64,000 nucleotides of DNA from Lucifuga dentata (GCA_014773175.1 VXCM01001262.1:44865-108864); one strand, 5' to 3'; counted from the stretch's first letter, positions 36,001 to 51,800 are shown. Translations and numbers: made by a program. The notes: generated by a model not told the origin, from the sequence alone.

Positions 36001-39000
36001 GCATTTGTATTTGCTGGAGTGGTGGTGGTGCGATGTGTGTGTATGTGTGGATGGGGGTGGGGGGGGATGTTAAAATATATCACAGCCAGGTTTATTTCTG
36101 GCCTGTTTCCACTACCTGGCTGTGCTCACTGAGTCTGCACATAATATCTTTTCCATTTTTGGGTCAGAAACAGCACTCAGATGGTCTGCCACAAGGTATT
36201 CTGGGTTTAGAGCCAATCCACATTATACTGTAGTTTACTCTGGGATTTTACAGCTTTTTTCCACTGGACAAACAGCAATTCTTTGTAATAAACTGGGTGA
36301 AGGCTGTCCAGCAGCATGGGAGGAGCAGAGGTCAGCCACAGGACCATATGGTCCTAAAAGTCTGCTCTCCTCAATTAAGAGGGCACAATAGTGTCTCGAG
36401 TTAAAATGTGTTTAGGACTTTGCGCTCACATGTCTTGCTTTGACTGTTAATTACAAGAGGGACTTGGCACAGTTTCCACTCTGCAGATAGACTCTAATGG
36501 ATATATTTATATGAAGTACAATGTGTGGGGTGGGGTTTTGCTCTGGCACAATTAGTCAAAAGAACAGAAAGGATCTACTTCTGTTTACACATATTTTCCT
36601 AAAATGCTTGCATACATGAATTTGTCAGGTTTTAACTTTGTTTACCAGGATTTCAATGTTTTCTATTTCATCAAATTCATCACAGAGTTCACATGTGCAT
36701 CTAAATCAAAGAACTAATTCATTTTGTGCAGTGAAAAACCAAGTAAATGGCAAAGTGGAATGGGCTGATTATGTGAATACATAATGTGTACAAGAATTAA
36801 TATTTGACATTTAGACATTACCACTCATCAAAGTATACACTAAGGTCAGCACAGTGAAGATCAGAGAGTGATAATAAAAAATTCCCACCAGTGGAAATTT
36901 ACAATTGGAAGCCAAGATGGATGCTGGGTAGTTGCAGTGTTGCAAACTGAGTAGTGAAGTGGCAGAAGAGATTGCTGCATGAGTGCAGCAATGCAACTCC
37001 AGCCAGAACAGTTTTAATTTCCTGATATTTTCTGTTTTCTTTTTGTTATTTAAATAAAATCTAAGCTAATGTGCCAAAATACAGATCTTAGATATACAGT
37101 ATATCTAAACAAGGATAAGGAGTGCAGTATAAGCTAATCAGTGACTGACAGTTCTTCATTTAAATCATTAATGTGAGTGTTCAGAGGCTAAAGTGTTCAA
37201 CATAAATTAAAAACGTAAAGACATTTTAGTGTAGTGATTCTTCATTAACAGAGTTAGTTTAAAATAATACACGGATACAGATTTGAGTGTTTAGTCTTAC
37301 TTGAGTTTCTGGAACTCAGTGTAGGCTTTCTCATAAACTGCAACACAAAAAAAGGCAATTTCACACAAATTATTATTCATCTTAAAGATTTAATTTGTAT
37401 ACTGAAGCCCAAAACTCATAAAAAACATTTTTATGAACTACATGTCTCCATAACATCATGAAAGGGTAAGAAGGAGTGAATAAGAGAGAGACAGAGAGAA
37501 TACTAACCATCACCACTGAGGTCCAGTGTGCGTTTGTGTGTGTTTTCAGGGTCGGTGATCACAATGGAGTAACTTCCTTTATCTCTCTCTGTTGGCTCAA
37601 TCACCTGTGAATCAATCAATCAATCAATCAGTCATCATGTTGTCTGTCTAGCTATTAGCCTGTGTGTGTATAATTCACGTGTGTAACTGATTTATTCATA
37701 CAATTATGAAGTTTCTTAACAAAACATCAGAGGAAGATAAACTTTCTAGCTTCACTTCAGAATGTTAACATTACTTCATCTGACACATCAAAGTATATTA
37801 GAATCTTTGATGTTTTTGTTCCTTAGCAACCCTCTCTGAAAAAAGAGATTATCTATTTAGATTAGATAGTTTCTCTTGACTCTGGGAAACTCTAAAAGAC
37901 AATATTACATAGACTGACTTAGTTTATTTTCCAAGGATTGTTTCCTAAATAAACCCCCAAAATAGCATATAATGTACAGTAAAGGGTGATACCTCCATTG
38001 TTGCCATAGAAGGAGTACCTCCAATCACAATCTTGTCACTGTGGGAGAGTTTAGACTCCCTAAGGAGAGGAGAGGAGAGGAGAGGTTATTGGTTTTGTGT
38101 GTGTGTGAATGAGTGAAGCCTGTTTCAAAGGTAATGGAAAATCATGTTTACATGCCTGCATAATGTTACGCCTAGGGATATCAATTTCTCTCTTGCTATC
38201 TGTTGTTCTCTTACACGCTCACAAAGGATGGAGAGAGGTTAAAAATCTAATTTCCGTAATTTCAATTCGTGAATAATTGAATCACAGAATAGCCTCCTCT
38301 ACCCCCGTCCCCTCTTTCTTTCTTTCTTTCTTTCTTTCTGCTCTCCCTATTTTCCTTCTTCCATGTTTTATAATCTCTTGGGCAAAGCGGAATGTTTTTA
38401 AGTGCAGAAAAACCTTCTTTATAGAAAATGATAGAGAAGTGATATACGTCACAATAGAGGGCAATTTTACTGCAATAACCAGGATAATGAAAACACTCAT
38501 CAACACAAGTTTTATTAAGTGTCTTATTGTTTTTGTCACTTCTGGTAGTTTTACAGGAGAGGAAAGCAAAATTAAGTGCTTGTGGTCTTTTACAGAAAGA
38601 AAAAGCACTCCTCCTAAAATGCTATGACTAGAGATACTACTTTTTCTCATTCTGGTTTTTAATGGTTATGATTATGGCTGTGATCTTTTTATTATTATTA
38701 TTTATTGTAGTAGTGTGAAAAAAATAATATCTTACCCACGATACCATGTGATGTTCATCTCAGAGGTGTAATACTTCATGTGACATTGCAGCTGAATGCC
38801 TGTTGCTGTGCAGCTAATCACCAGCTCTGATGCAGCAGCACCTGTGGCAAGTGACGGGGGCACAGTGGATAAAGTGGCATATTTCAAATCAGAATCAGAA
38901 TCAGATATTTATAATCCATCTACTGCTGCATGATCTGGCCTCTGTCTGCTATGAGAGCTNAATCAGAATCAGATATTTATAATCCATCTACTGCTGCATG

Positions 39001-39829
39001 ATCTGGCCTCTGTCTGCTATGAGAGCTATGTACTTTTATTTTACCCACAATTAATCTAATCAAACTCCCATCTGCAGCAATTTGTAGCATCCATTTTACG
39101 TTGAGAAGAAACTCATGCTAATGAAGCAGAGCAGTGATTTTTATTCCTCTTTAAAAATGGTACATTGAGTAAAATATCTCAACCAGCAGAGATATTTTTA
39201 TAACTCTTTTAAAGCCATAATACCTAAAAGAGAGTTACATAGAGTGACTGTGTGGGACTTTGTTCACTGCACATTGTTTCAGCTCTCTTACACCTTTTCA
39301 CATCACTATGGTTTCCCATTATCACAGTAATGAACTTCCTCTGCTCGGCTGCCGCTGCTATAACAGAAGTTGCAGAGCTAACTGTTGCTTAAAATAGAAG
39401 TAAGATGTTCCTCCACACTGTCACTGTGGCAGCGAATGGAATTTCAAAACCATTTTACCACATGATGACATGATGGCCAATGCTTTCAGCTTCACGACCT
39501 CTGTCACATGCTGATAAGTATGAGCATAGCAGCTGTAGCAGTGGGACTTTAAAACAGCCATCTATCAGCCACATGACAGATCTACTATATCTCTGTCACT
39601 GTGGGGAGGCTGTGTGCTTGCATGCATGCAACCTTTTTAAATGTAGATAATTTACACTTAATCCCTTCAGTGGGAATGCCATTTATTATTACTGATGACC
39701 TTGTGTAATGATAATGTAGAGTAGCATCATTACCATAATAACACATTACATATAGAGTAACACATAACACAGTTTGCATGTTAATGTAGCGTTTTTTGAT
39801 ATACATATCTATCAGTAAGATGATAACTG

Positions 39830-39869
<40 letters not shown>

Positions 39870-42800
39870 ATAGATACCTACCAGCCAGCTGGCTGATCTT
39901 GTTAATGGCATCGTCAAAGACTAGAGGAGAGGCAGAGAAAAGTGAGGTCAGAGGAAAAGCATGATGAAGGAAAGTCATGGTTAGTTTTTGTTGCCTGCAT
40001 TTGAACCTCAGTTAAAAAAAGGCTTAAAAATATGGTAATTGTATTTTGGTAGCCTGGCTACTAGCCACACTCTGGTTACATTATATTTGGGACAAAGTGC
40101 CCTTACACCCTGTGGCTGAGTATTCATAAATAAAGCAATGAATGAATGTTCTTTATTTGTGGGGTCCCATTAGATAAAATTGTTTGCCAACAAAGCACGA
40201 AGAGCCGCTATCCACCAGCTCATCACCAAACACTGAGTAAATACATAACTTCATAACTAACTACATAACTAACTACATAACTTCTAACAAAGAAATGATC
40301 AAGAACAGAGTTTCTCAGTACTGCCATGAAAATGCACAGAACTGTGAGAGTTTGCATGAATAGCATACACATAATGTCAAAAGAGTGAGATGTTTACATG
40401 CTACATAACTAATTTAATTTTAGAGAAAGTTACAAGATTGAGTATAGGCCACACTATTTCCCACTGCTCCTACAAATTTCAATCATTTTTAACAAAATTT
40501 GGTTCATAACATTTGGGTGATTTTTGAAACAAAATTATTCATTTGTTTTGTGATGTTCCATGCTGTTTTTCTGTAATTGCTTGCCAAATTCTTGTAGGTG
40601 TGGCTTACTTGACAAAAACTGCCACAACTGTTGAACACATTTTACAGTTGCAAACAAATTAAGTTGACATGCTCAGAGGGATCCTACAATGTGATGGGTA
40701 GTGTAACTGATATAGTGGTCAAAACTGAAGTGGTCACTAATCACCTGAAATTTTTCACAATTCATTTTTTTTTTTTTAAACAAATCCCTAATATTCCCAG
40801 ACAGGATTTTGACATAAAAAACTCAGTGTTGCCTTCAGCCAATCAGCATAATTATTTGTCATTTGTGTATTTTGATAGAGGTTCAACCTTTCTAAAAATT
40901 CAAATTACTGAGAAAAACATTTAGAAGATTTTGCTATCTTGGAGGAAGTATACTCTCTGAGGTTTTTCTGGTTTAAGAGGTATGAGGATATTTGCTTCAG
41001 TTTTACTTTCGCTTCATAGATCATTTGATCATTTGTTATAATTATTGTTGACAGTCAGCCAGCCAAATACTCAGCCAATCAGATTCAATTACTTCCCTCA
41101 TTAATAAGAAAGATAAATTAAGCAAGAAATAAGTCAATAATGACACATTTACCTTTTCCAGAAATATCAATTTGGCTCATATCTTTTCCTCTGTTATCAC
41201 TAATGGTGGCCTTGTAAATTCCTGCTGTCTTCACGGAAAACTGAAGGAGAAACACAAAAGAAAATTTGCACCAGGTTTCTGAATGCTGAAAATAATCTGC
41301 TGGTTATGAATAAGTGTGAAAATATTTTACACATGAAGGAACAAACAAATAACAAGCACTAACAAAAATGCAAATATTGTATACAACATGAGTAGTAGCA
41401 TCCATTACCAATTTAATAGGTAGTTTACAGACTCCTGATGACAGATCAGGTTTGACATCAGGGATGATCTCTGTATCTTCTCTGTACCAGTGGAATTCTG
41501 ATTCCTTCTTCAAGTTGGCCACCTGGGATGAAAAAAAAACACATGTATTATTAAAACATTAAACAGAATTATCTAGAAAAAATATAGTTTCTGAGGCAAT
41601 AATACATTTAAGTGACAGTGTCTAGTGTCAGATCTACACGTTAATAAAGGGGTAATATTTGCTGTAGAGATTTAGTGCGGGTAATATTACTAATATAGAA
41701 ATATTTTAGTTCACCTCACAAAAACCTATTGACAATGTCATTTAGGTATTCTGTTTTGTTTTTTTAATTTTATACACACACCATTCACCCTCAACTACTT
41801 ATTTTTTGTGCTTCTATATTATTTCAAATGTATTTATTTGAAGTAAACTGCCAAAATTCATCCTATATTTGCATTACACAAATGTAATTTTTAGATTATA
41901 TTATTTTTTTAATCTGGACCCTATTTTTAGACAACAGTGACATATTCTACACTCACTCTCCACAGAATGACGAGTCAGAAGATCTACAAAGTAACTTCCC
42001 ACTGTTAACTGTTAAGAAGGTAAATATTCAATGTCTGTGTTTACCTTGCAGACCACAGAGACGGAGCAGTCATCTCCAACGTGAAGAGCCAGGAACTCAC
42101 TGAAGTGAGGACCTGTGGAAGATGAACAAGAAGAAAGTGGAGGAGAAGGGAAGGAAATTACCAAGTATACCATTTGTCTGAGCTTTACTACCATTTTCAT
42201 GCATTAATTGAGTATGATTTTAAATTGTTCAAACAAAATGTGATAATGTTTTTGCCAGTTAGGTCAGATTTGTTGTGTAGTCAGCCATCAAAAATACCCT
42301 CTCTTCTGGTTCAAACTCAGAGATGAACTACTACTAGTTAAGTTTTATCCATTGATGAGTTGTCTCCCAGGGAACATAATGATCACATGAAACTCATACA
42401 AACTTCAAAGTGGATGATGTGTGTGTCTTACCCTCCTTGACTCTGATGTACTCTCTCCTCTGGTAGTCAGCCTCGGCCAGAGCTGCTTTGAAAGCTACAA
42501 ACATGCACAGATACACATATATGCAATAAGTAGATGATCAAAGGATTGCAAATAGTTGCTGTAGATGTTTTATATAAATTATCTAGGTAATGGTCCCCTA
42601 TAAGAGAGTGGGATTGTATTTTATGAAATTAAAGATCTATATTTAAATCTCAGGTATCCCTCATAGACTGCTGCTGTAAACTCTCCTTTACATTTGATTT
42701 ATTGTCAGTATGCATTTGCATAATATTACTCTTCTATACCACTACTGCACATATACAGTACATAAATAGACACTCAATATGCTGAGGCTCGCCAACACTT

Positions 42801-45800
42801 TCACTTATTAATTAACAGACCAATAACAAGTATTTGAAAATGGTAAGACTATTTTCTATTTACTATTTTTATTGTTTTCTTTTTTGCAATTATTTTCAAT
42901 CAGGTTAACAACCGGCTGATAGAAAATGTCTGGATGGGTTGTAAAACTCAGTGCTTTGACCAGCTTAAGAAGTTGGTTTAGATGCTGAGTTAACAGCAGA
43001 TTGACACACTCATGCCTGACTACAGATTCTCTTACCATCTCCAATCAGAACCAGAGAGCTCTGTGCTTTGCCTCCTCCATCTGTGATCTGGCAGGTGAAC
43101 GTCCCCTCATTCTCCTGTGTGAATACATCCATGATGAACTCAATGATACCTGTAGAGACATCATGACCCATTTTGTTGGGCTGCAGAGACACAGAGAGAA
43201 GACACATACAGGCAATGTGTTAAAGGTGGCGGAGACAACTGTTAACTTCTATATATTTTCAGGCAGGGGAGAGACTGATGTGTTGCTAGTCTATCTGCTG
43301 ATCTCTCTGTTCTTTAATCAATAGTCTATTTAAAAGATGTCGCCTCAGCCTCCACTTGGTATACCATTATCCAGTTGATCCTCCCTTTGTGATAACACAG
43401 ATAACAGTGTTGTTCCTCTGGCTCTGCTCTGAGTATAAAGAGAGGAGCATTTCACTCCCACACCGCAGGAAACAGATCAGAAAATATTAATCAAAGATGT
43501 ATGAGCAATGCTGATGATTCTGATAAGGTATTCTTTACTGTGACTTTACCAAACTTTGTGTTAATCTAAAACTGGTCAGCTTCTGTTTTGCTTTCAGTAT
43601 ATTATATTTGCAGTATACTTAGCAAATGTTATTGAAAAAAAGGCCATTATATGCATAAAAACATTTTTTTGACTATGAATGCTTGTTTATGGTAAGAAGG
43701 TAATTTTTCCATTTCTCCCTGACTACATCCTTTCCTCCATTAAAACAACGGTTGTCTTACAGCAGCTCCAGACAGTTCCTTGTTGTTGGCAAAGAACTTG
43801 TAGGTGACATTAGATGAAATTTCTTCAGCCTGGAGCCAGAACCTCATTCTGCCTCTCTCCAAAATCTTGTAGGACAACTCTGACTTCAGAGGGATAACTA
43901 GACAAAAGGAAGGGAGAGGAGGGAGGATTGTTACAGGTTAAACATCATCGTTTCACTTGTTTTACCAATTGGTTATCTTGTTGAGGAGAGGAGAGGAGAG
44001 GAGAGGAGAGGAGAGGAGAGGTGAAAAGTGGTAAGGCAGGTGACGCAAAAGCAGGTAAGATTTTTTTTTTTTGATCAAATAAAAAGAGATATTTGCTTCT
44101 GAAAAGAGAGAGAATTGCAAAAGGTTCAACGAGAGTCAGAACAAAGGATAGAGAAGGTGTTAAAGAGAAACAGAGAAATACATACCGAGGGCATGACAGA
44201 TTAAAGAAGAAGCTGAGAAGAAAGTGTTAAAGACAAGAGAGAGAGAGTGATGCAAAGAAAGTCACATTGAGGTGCCTACTTGGGTGTCTGATATCGTAGC
44301 TGAGTGCCAACATCTTCTCCAGCTCTGAAACAAAGAGAAAACTTTTTAAATGTATTTATATATGGGCACAAACAAGTTACGAAAACCCTGGTAACGCTTG
44401 CACTCCTGACGGAATGCTTTAAATGATAAAATATGATTTGGAGGTAATTAACTTAATACAGTGAAATGAGTTGGAAGAGTGGGATGGAGAAACAAAAACA
44501 TATCTTTTCTTAAACTCCTAAAAACACTATATGTTACATCGACATAACCTTCCATTTAGGTAGACTTAATAGGGCCATCTATGTAACAGATTAGGAGTTT
44601 TTCTAAGTAAAATTGTTCCATGTACATTAATTAAAATTTGATGATGTGGATCCCAAAAATAAAGTTGGGAGGATGTTGTGCCATTAACATGTGTTAGAAC
44701 ACAAACATTGTTCCAAGGTTAGACAGAAAACACAAACAATGACTCCATGATTATTCATCAGTAGTGTAGTGAATTAATTATTTGTTCTGAATCATTCATG
44801 CAGGTAGTGTCCCTCATTTTTATTTCATCACCACTGCCTGAGCTCTTGATTCATATTTTCCTTCTGAATGTTGCTTAACTCTGAACTTTTGATGTATTTG
44901 TCCAGTTGGATGTTGCTGTACAACATCCAGTAGTTTGTATTTTGATGCTCAAGAAAAAAACAAGATTTGCAGGTAAAACTTTAAACAAATGAAGGAAACA
45001 GTCATTTGGTTTAATGGCTGTTCTAAAATGAAAAATGTGCAGATTTGTTAAGACATATTATAATACAAGGAAAGTAACACAGTGATGAACAATGAGTTTG
45101 ACTCTGTGATTAAATGCTAGAGTGCCACAGATACAGTGATGGGTAATACCTACCTTCAGCAGTGATTGTATAGCTGGATGACACTCCCTCTGTGTTGGTG
45201 ACACTAACAGAGAATGTCCCAAAGTCCTCCTTGTCTGCATTCTTAAAGATCAGCTTAGAACTACAGACATAGATGGAGAGATGCAGAGTGGAAGAGAGAG
45301 AGAGAGAGACAGACAGATGAACAAAGAAAGACAGAATCATTGTAAAAATTCATTCAGTTTGGTTTTATTGGCTATTCAGCCAATAAAAGTAGAAATCTTT
45401 AAAGTACTACATTGTATTTCTATGTATACACTGATATTTGTGTGTGTGTGCAGTCTTACTGGTTGCCTTCTGTCTTCACCATTATTCCTTTGGAGAAATC
45501 TGTGATTTCTTTATAATTTTTCTTCCAAATGAATTGAGAGCCCTCAGAAACTTGACAGGACTCAAACGACAGAACAATGTCACCTGTCTTCTCATCCACC
45601 ACACAAGACACCTCCTGGGAACCTTTAATAATAATAATAATTAAAAAAACAAAAAAAACAAGGGATACTCTTTTAAGGTGCAACTATGTTGTATCTTGCA
45701 CCTTCAAAGAAATTGCACAGGTATGTGTTTTCCTATTTTAATTACAAAGGTAATTTTATATTACTATAACTTGAAGGGAAAGTTGGAAATATACTCAGTG

Positions 45801-48800
45801 AAATAGAATGTGTTGAAGTGCACAAATTTGGTCATCTGCTAATGTCTGTGATTGAAGGTTACCTGCCACAGCTTTGGCAGGCACAGGGTCAGAGGGCACT
45901 GAGGCCATACCCACTCCTGCATCGTTGACTGCACGCACCCTGAACACATAGGTAGTGCCCACCTCCAAACCTGTTACCTGGAAGATGGACAGGCAAGGAA
46001 ACAACCTGGTGTTGGTGAAAGGAGGAGAGATGAGGTTGTGATACATAAGATTTTATCCTTTGATAAAACATGAGAGGTATGTAGGATGTTTTTCCACATC
46101 AGGAACTATTTATAGGTAAAAAGCAGAATTTTGAGACCCATTTTTTTGGCTGATGAAATCTTGAAAGTAGCTCACAAATTCTGAGATTCATTAGCCATCA
46201 CAGCCTGAAAATACAAAAATATTATCCTGTCATGAGACCCAGACAAATTTTTTACTATTTTTGTTGAAAAAAGTAGCCAATATTTTTTATTTGCTCATTT
46301 TTAGTCTGTGATGTTTTGTGACATGTAACATTTATTGGAGCCCAAACCATTATGCAGTTTATTGATTTATTACGTAGTAACTGATCAGATACATAAGATG
46401 CTGATTGGGTTATGACAGTGTTATATATTACACTAAGCATTTATGGTTGAATTTGGGTGTTGCTGCTGCTGCTGAATATAAAAAAATAACAAGATTTTAA
46501 TAATGATATCTGTGCATCATCTTAACTTTTTTTTAAAAATATTTTCTGTATGACATACTGTATAAACTATGAACAACTGAGTCCAGTCACTGCTCCTATT
46601 ATCCACTAGATGTCAGCGTAACATTATTCAATGTCATGTTTCCAAAGTATCTGTGTTTTACAGTAGAGTGAAGAAACACCTGAAGTTGTTACAGTAAGAC
46701 AGCTTTTTAGAGATAAATTAACCCACAGAAGAACAGACTGTGGAGGATTTTTAATTATTACAACATGATTATTATAACAACCTACAATGTAGCATCCAAA
46801 TCACAGCCAGTTTCAAGACTAGTAATGCTTTTGATTTTTTTTAGGTTGCCACAGCTGAAACTTTCCAAAGAGACATATTTAGAAAAGCATCACTTTAAGT
46901 CACATTACATTATATTCAAATATAATATGATCATATAGAAGGACCTCAAAAAAGTATAAACATTATAAGTCTCAAATGAATTAATTAGTCCTTATAAAAA
47001 TGATCTCACCTTGAGGAAGCGGTGACTGACAGCTGTCTCATTGGCTGTCGTCCAATCAGAAGTGCCCTTCTTAGCATACTCAACATGATAGCCTGTGATT
47101 GGTCCAGAACCACAATACACAGGCTTTTCCCACTCAACCACTAGTGAATCGTCTCTCACTTCGCAGAACGTCAGGTCATAGGCAGGGCCTAGGACACACA
47201 AAGTGACGAGGGAAAGACACAAAGCCGTGTTTAAATGAAAGCCTGTCATGATGATCCAGTTAGGGATAAAGTGACATTTATTCCTTTGCCTCTAATTTTC
47301 AAGGATATTTGCGAGCCATTATATATCTGTCATATAGGCTTTGTGTTTTAGTTTAACCATAAAAAGACAGTGGAAGGTTTATTGCTTAATGATAGCACCA
47401 GAGTTAGTTTGGACTGCCACTAACCAGGTTCTGGCATAGTCCAGGCCTCGCAGGCAAAGTAGGCTGAAGGTTCAGAAGCTGGTCCGAGGCCAGCAATGTT
47501 GGCTGCATACACCTGAAACTGATACACTGCTCCTTCTGTCAAGCCCTCCACCTGTGAGTGTTACCAAGGTTATAAGGTCACTTATTAGCATCCAACGCAN
47601 CCCCCCCAAAAAAAAACAAAACAAAAATAGTGGTTTCAAGTTTAAGGTCAAGTTGAACTGTATCTGTTTCCAAAGAGCAATTGGTTGTGCATACATGATC
47701 ATAAAAACACAGAAGAATAATTAGCCATAAAATTTAAAATAGAACACAGATATCTCTCAAGAACAAAGGAAATTCAATTGCATGTTCACTTAATGTCATT
47801 CTAGGTTTTCTCACATTCAAAATAATAAAACTGAGTTGTTTTTTTGTGTTCTGTATACAGAGAATGGCAGCAGCATGGGAATAGGAGCAAAAAATATGAA
47901 TTACAATCTTAAACATTATTATACCTTATAAACTCTTTCCGTAAACGGTGGGATATTAACCTCCCTCCACATAGTTGTTCCACTACGTCTCTTGTCCACA
48001 TAATAGTCCTTGGTCGTCGCCCCTCCAGAGTGAAGAGGCTTCATCCAGTTCAGAACCATCGAACGGCCATCACAGTTCAGCAATGCAATGCCATACGGAG
48101 CAGAGGGAGCGGCTAAAAGGGCAGTATGGAAATTTATACTGTACTTATAAAGACAACATACACAACAATCAAAATGACCATCACAGTCCAGCAGTGGGAT
48201 AATCATCATCATCATCATCAATGATAAATATCAATACTGACTGAGTGCAGCCTTGACAGCCAGTGGTGCAGACTCCTGAGATTCATCACTAAGACCCAAC
48301 TCGTTAATGGCCTGGACACGGAACACATAGGATTCCCCTGTGGTCAGACCACTAACCACAAACCTGAACACACACACACGCGCACACACACACAAAACAT
48401 ATAGTTAATGTCCCCTGTAGTTACACTATAAATAACAATGCTAATTATGTCAAAGCGTTGCCAAGTTGAAAACCATAAGAAAACAGACCAGCAATCTAAT
48501 TTGGATATCACCTATAATTTCAGAAATAATGAATTCAAAGATTCACAGAGTTTGGTTGAAAACATACTTGGTGGTCTTGTGAGGCTTGTGATTGGATGAG
48601 ATCCAGTCCTTTGATCCTGCCACACACTGGTCAATGTAGTAGCCAATCAGGTTGTTAGGTTCCTTTGGAGGAGCCCATTGGATGAGGACAGAGGTGTCTG
48701 TTTCCCTGGTGGCAATCACCTGACCAGGAGCTGATGGTACTCCTGAAGACAAAAAATAACAAACAGCCTTTAGTTTACTCATTTCACTTTGAAAGAAATA

Positions 48801-51800
48801 TGCCAATCTGCCTGACAATAAAAGGAAACTGATAGAAACAGACCTTTGAGTGCCAGGGTCTCTATTAGTCTACTTGGCTCTGAAGGCTCACTGGCTCCAT
48901 ACATATTGGCAGACAAAATTCTGAACTTATATTGTTTGCCTTCTGCCAGGTCAAAAACGGCATAACGGGGGGATCGAATGGGGACCTTCGTGTTGACACG
49001 CTGCCAGCCACCACTGCCTGCCATGGACTGTGGGGAGAGACATGCAGTAGCTGGAGCAGGCAGGGATTTTCAAACACAACACAACATTACTGGCGAGCAG
49101 CATGTACTAGAAGAGATCTTCAAAGCAACAATGGTGGAGGTAGAGCTCTGTTACCTTTTCTATGTAGTACCACATAGGAACCTTGCTGAAATATGCTGGG
49201 GCTTTCCAGCTCAGCACAACATAAGTCCTGTCTATTTCTGAGGCGTAAACTCCTGATGGGGCACCTGGAGGCTTGCCTTCAGCTAGACACACACAGACAC
49301 ATGCACACAGACGAACAATTACACATTCATACAAACAAATAGGTTCATAAGTATGCAAACAAGGGAAATTGGAAATCAAAGTGTACAATATTATCTATTG
49401 TCTCTCTTATCATATCCCCATTCTTACTATTTTTATTTACCTACGGATCTTAATTTAATCTGCGTCTCTCACCGTGATGGTAGCAATCAAGGTGAGACAT
49501 CCACTAAGTTTCCCTCTTTTCCTATACCCTCTATTAACACATTTAATAATGTTACAGAAATTTTAGATATAGTAAAATATCTTTATAGATATGTGCTGAT
49601 TATCAGTAAAAACTTACCTTCAACTTCATCCTGGTAAGACACCACATCCAGTTTTCCTCCAAGTTTCTTGGCTACAAGAAAAAATATATACTTATTTATT
49701 ACTACTATAAAACTTTTCTCAAATCAGTATAAAATGGTTTTAACATCAAAACTCATCTTAACCTATTATTTCTTGTGTTTCAGAGAATTTTTTCTGTTTT
49801 GTTTTTTTTTGGGGGGGGGNCTACTATACTGCATACTGTGTCTTAAATAACAAATGTAAAAACTTTGGTGGGACCAACTTTTTTTACAAAAACAGTTTTA
49901 AAGACAGTAGCAATACTAAAAGTGATAATGTCATAAAGCATTATTTTAAGTCCATCCAAACATAACACAACAGTAATGCAATATCCTAAGCAGATACTAT
50001 TTAACAAACTGACAACAGGACATATTTAACAACTCTTCTAAATGCTGCAATATAAAATGCCATAATGACATTAGTCTATACTAATCTGGTTAAACCCACC
50101 ATGGAGCTTTTCAAACTCAGTAGGGTCCAGTGCAGCAATTGGATCAGACATGCGAGATGGTTTGCTGATTCCGTGAGAGTTGACAGCTCTGACTCTGAAG
50201 CAATAAGAGTGTCCCTCAAACAAGCCAGACACTGGGTATTTGCAGATCTTTATGGGGTGATCATTGCACTGGGTCCAGTCTTCTGTTCCAACCTCAGATC
50301 TGAAAAATAAGGAGGAAAAGAAAAAGGAGAAGGAAAGAGGATGAGGAGTAAAAAAGAAGTTGATAAACATAGGGTACACTTACACGTTTGATTAATCAAA
50401 TACTTTAAAAGGTATCAGTTCCATCATTTTTGATTTTTGAATAGTTTCTGATGTTTGCAGAAACTTGTTAAATGATTACAATTCTCCTTTCTGATGCTGG
50501 AGGAACTCAGACAACAAAACCTATAATATATATGTATGTCTGTTTGCCTGTTTATGGTTTTATCAAAAATTCATACTTGTCCACAAAGTATCCCAGGATT
50601 GGACCCTCTGTGGTGGTATTAGGAGGCTTCCATGACACAATGACATAGTCCCTATTGGCATCGTGGATCTTGATGTCCATAGGAGCACCAGGAGCTTTAG
50701 GAACTGGAGGAGGCCCATCTACACAGGAGGTGACAGCAGGACATTGTTTTAGTAATTACACTGTATACAATTAATGCATATTTGACATTTGTGCTGTTTA
50801 GTCTGTTATTAAAATGATATAGGAATCAAATCCTGTAAGATCAGAAGACAGTCTGCAGCTTTTCAGTTAAAAGAGACAAGAATTTTGATAACAAATCAAT
50901 GAAGACAGTATGAAAACATGCATTATTCACAATAAAGCTGATCAAGGTTTGAAACGGACTGTTAGGCGCAGGATTGGTGTTTGATTTTAAGTCACTCAAA
51001 CTTCTTATCAACTTCTCATTAACTTGATCCACAGTCTGCCCAGCCATCCATCATACCTTACCTGCAACAGAGATAAATGCACTGTGTTCTGCAGTGCCCC
51101 CTTTTGTGACCATGCGCAGTGTATAGAGGCCTTCATCATCTTTGTAGAGGTGAGGAAGAGTCAAGGTGCTGACTCCTCTGCCAGTTTCGATCTTCACCCA
51201 TTTAGAATCAAACAGACGAGTGTCTACAAATTACATACAGAATGTACAGTTTGTAAGGTTGCAAATATAAAAAGTGATCTTATTACACTGTGTTTTATAC
51301 CATATGGTACCTTTATGTAATGTCTTCTGGCAGGCAGTAACATAGTAAACTAAACTATACTTCTATTATCTGTGAATTAAGTAGATTATAGCAATAGAGA
51401 CTATTTAGCTACTTTCAGTAGAAATAATTAGTAATAATATAGTATCTGTAGCATATTTCCATGTTACACTGTTGAATCTCTGGCTATAGGTCAACCTGAT
51501 TGAGGCTGGTGTCCACTGTGGTAGGCAATGTATTTAACTGACAATAGCATCATTAATTTGTCATAAAATAGTATAGCAATTACCATCTCTATACCACTGT
51601 GCCTCAGGCTGCAGGTTGGCCAGGTTAGGATTGACGATCATGGTAGCAGTCAGAGAGGCAGATTCTCCCTCAGTAGCAAACACTGAACCAAACTTTTCCA
51701 CAAAAGTGATGTTGATCTTAGTGTAATGGATCTTAGGAAGCATGCCAGCTAACAGACAGAGAGCAGAGAAAAAAAAAATGAGAAAGTGACAGGAACAGTG

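Noticed and set aside
38277..38650. Overlapping frames of 116 and 122 codons on both strands
   Set aside because: Lie inside intron 30 of myom2, arise from a CTTT repeat and AT-rich sequence; no domain.
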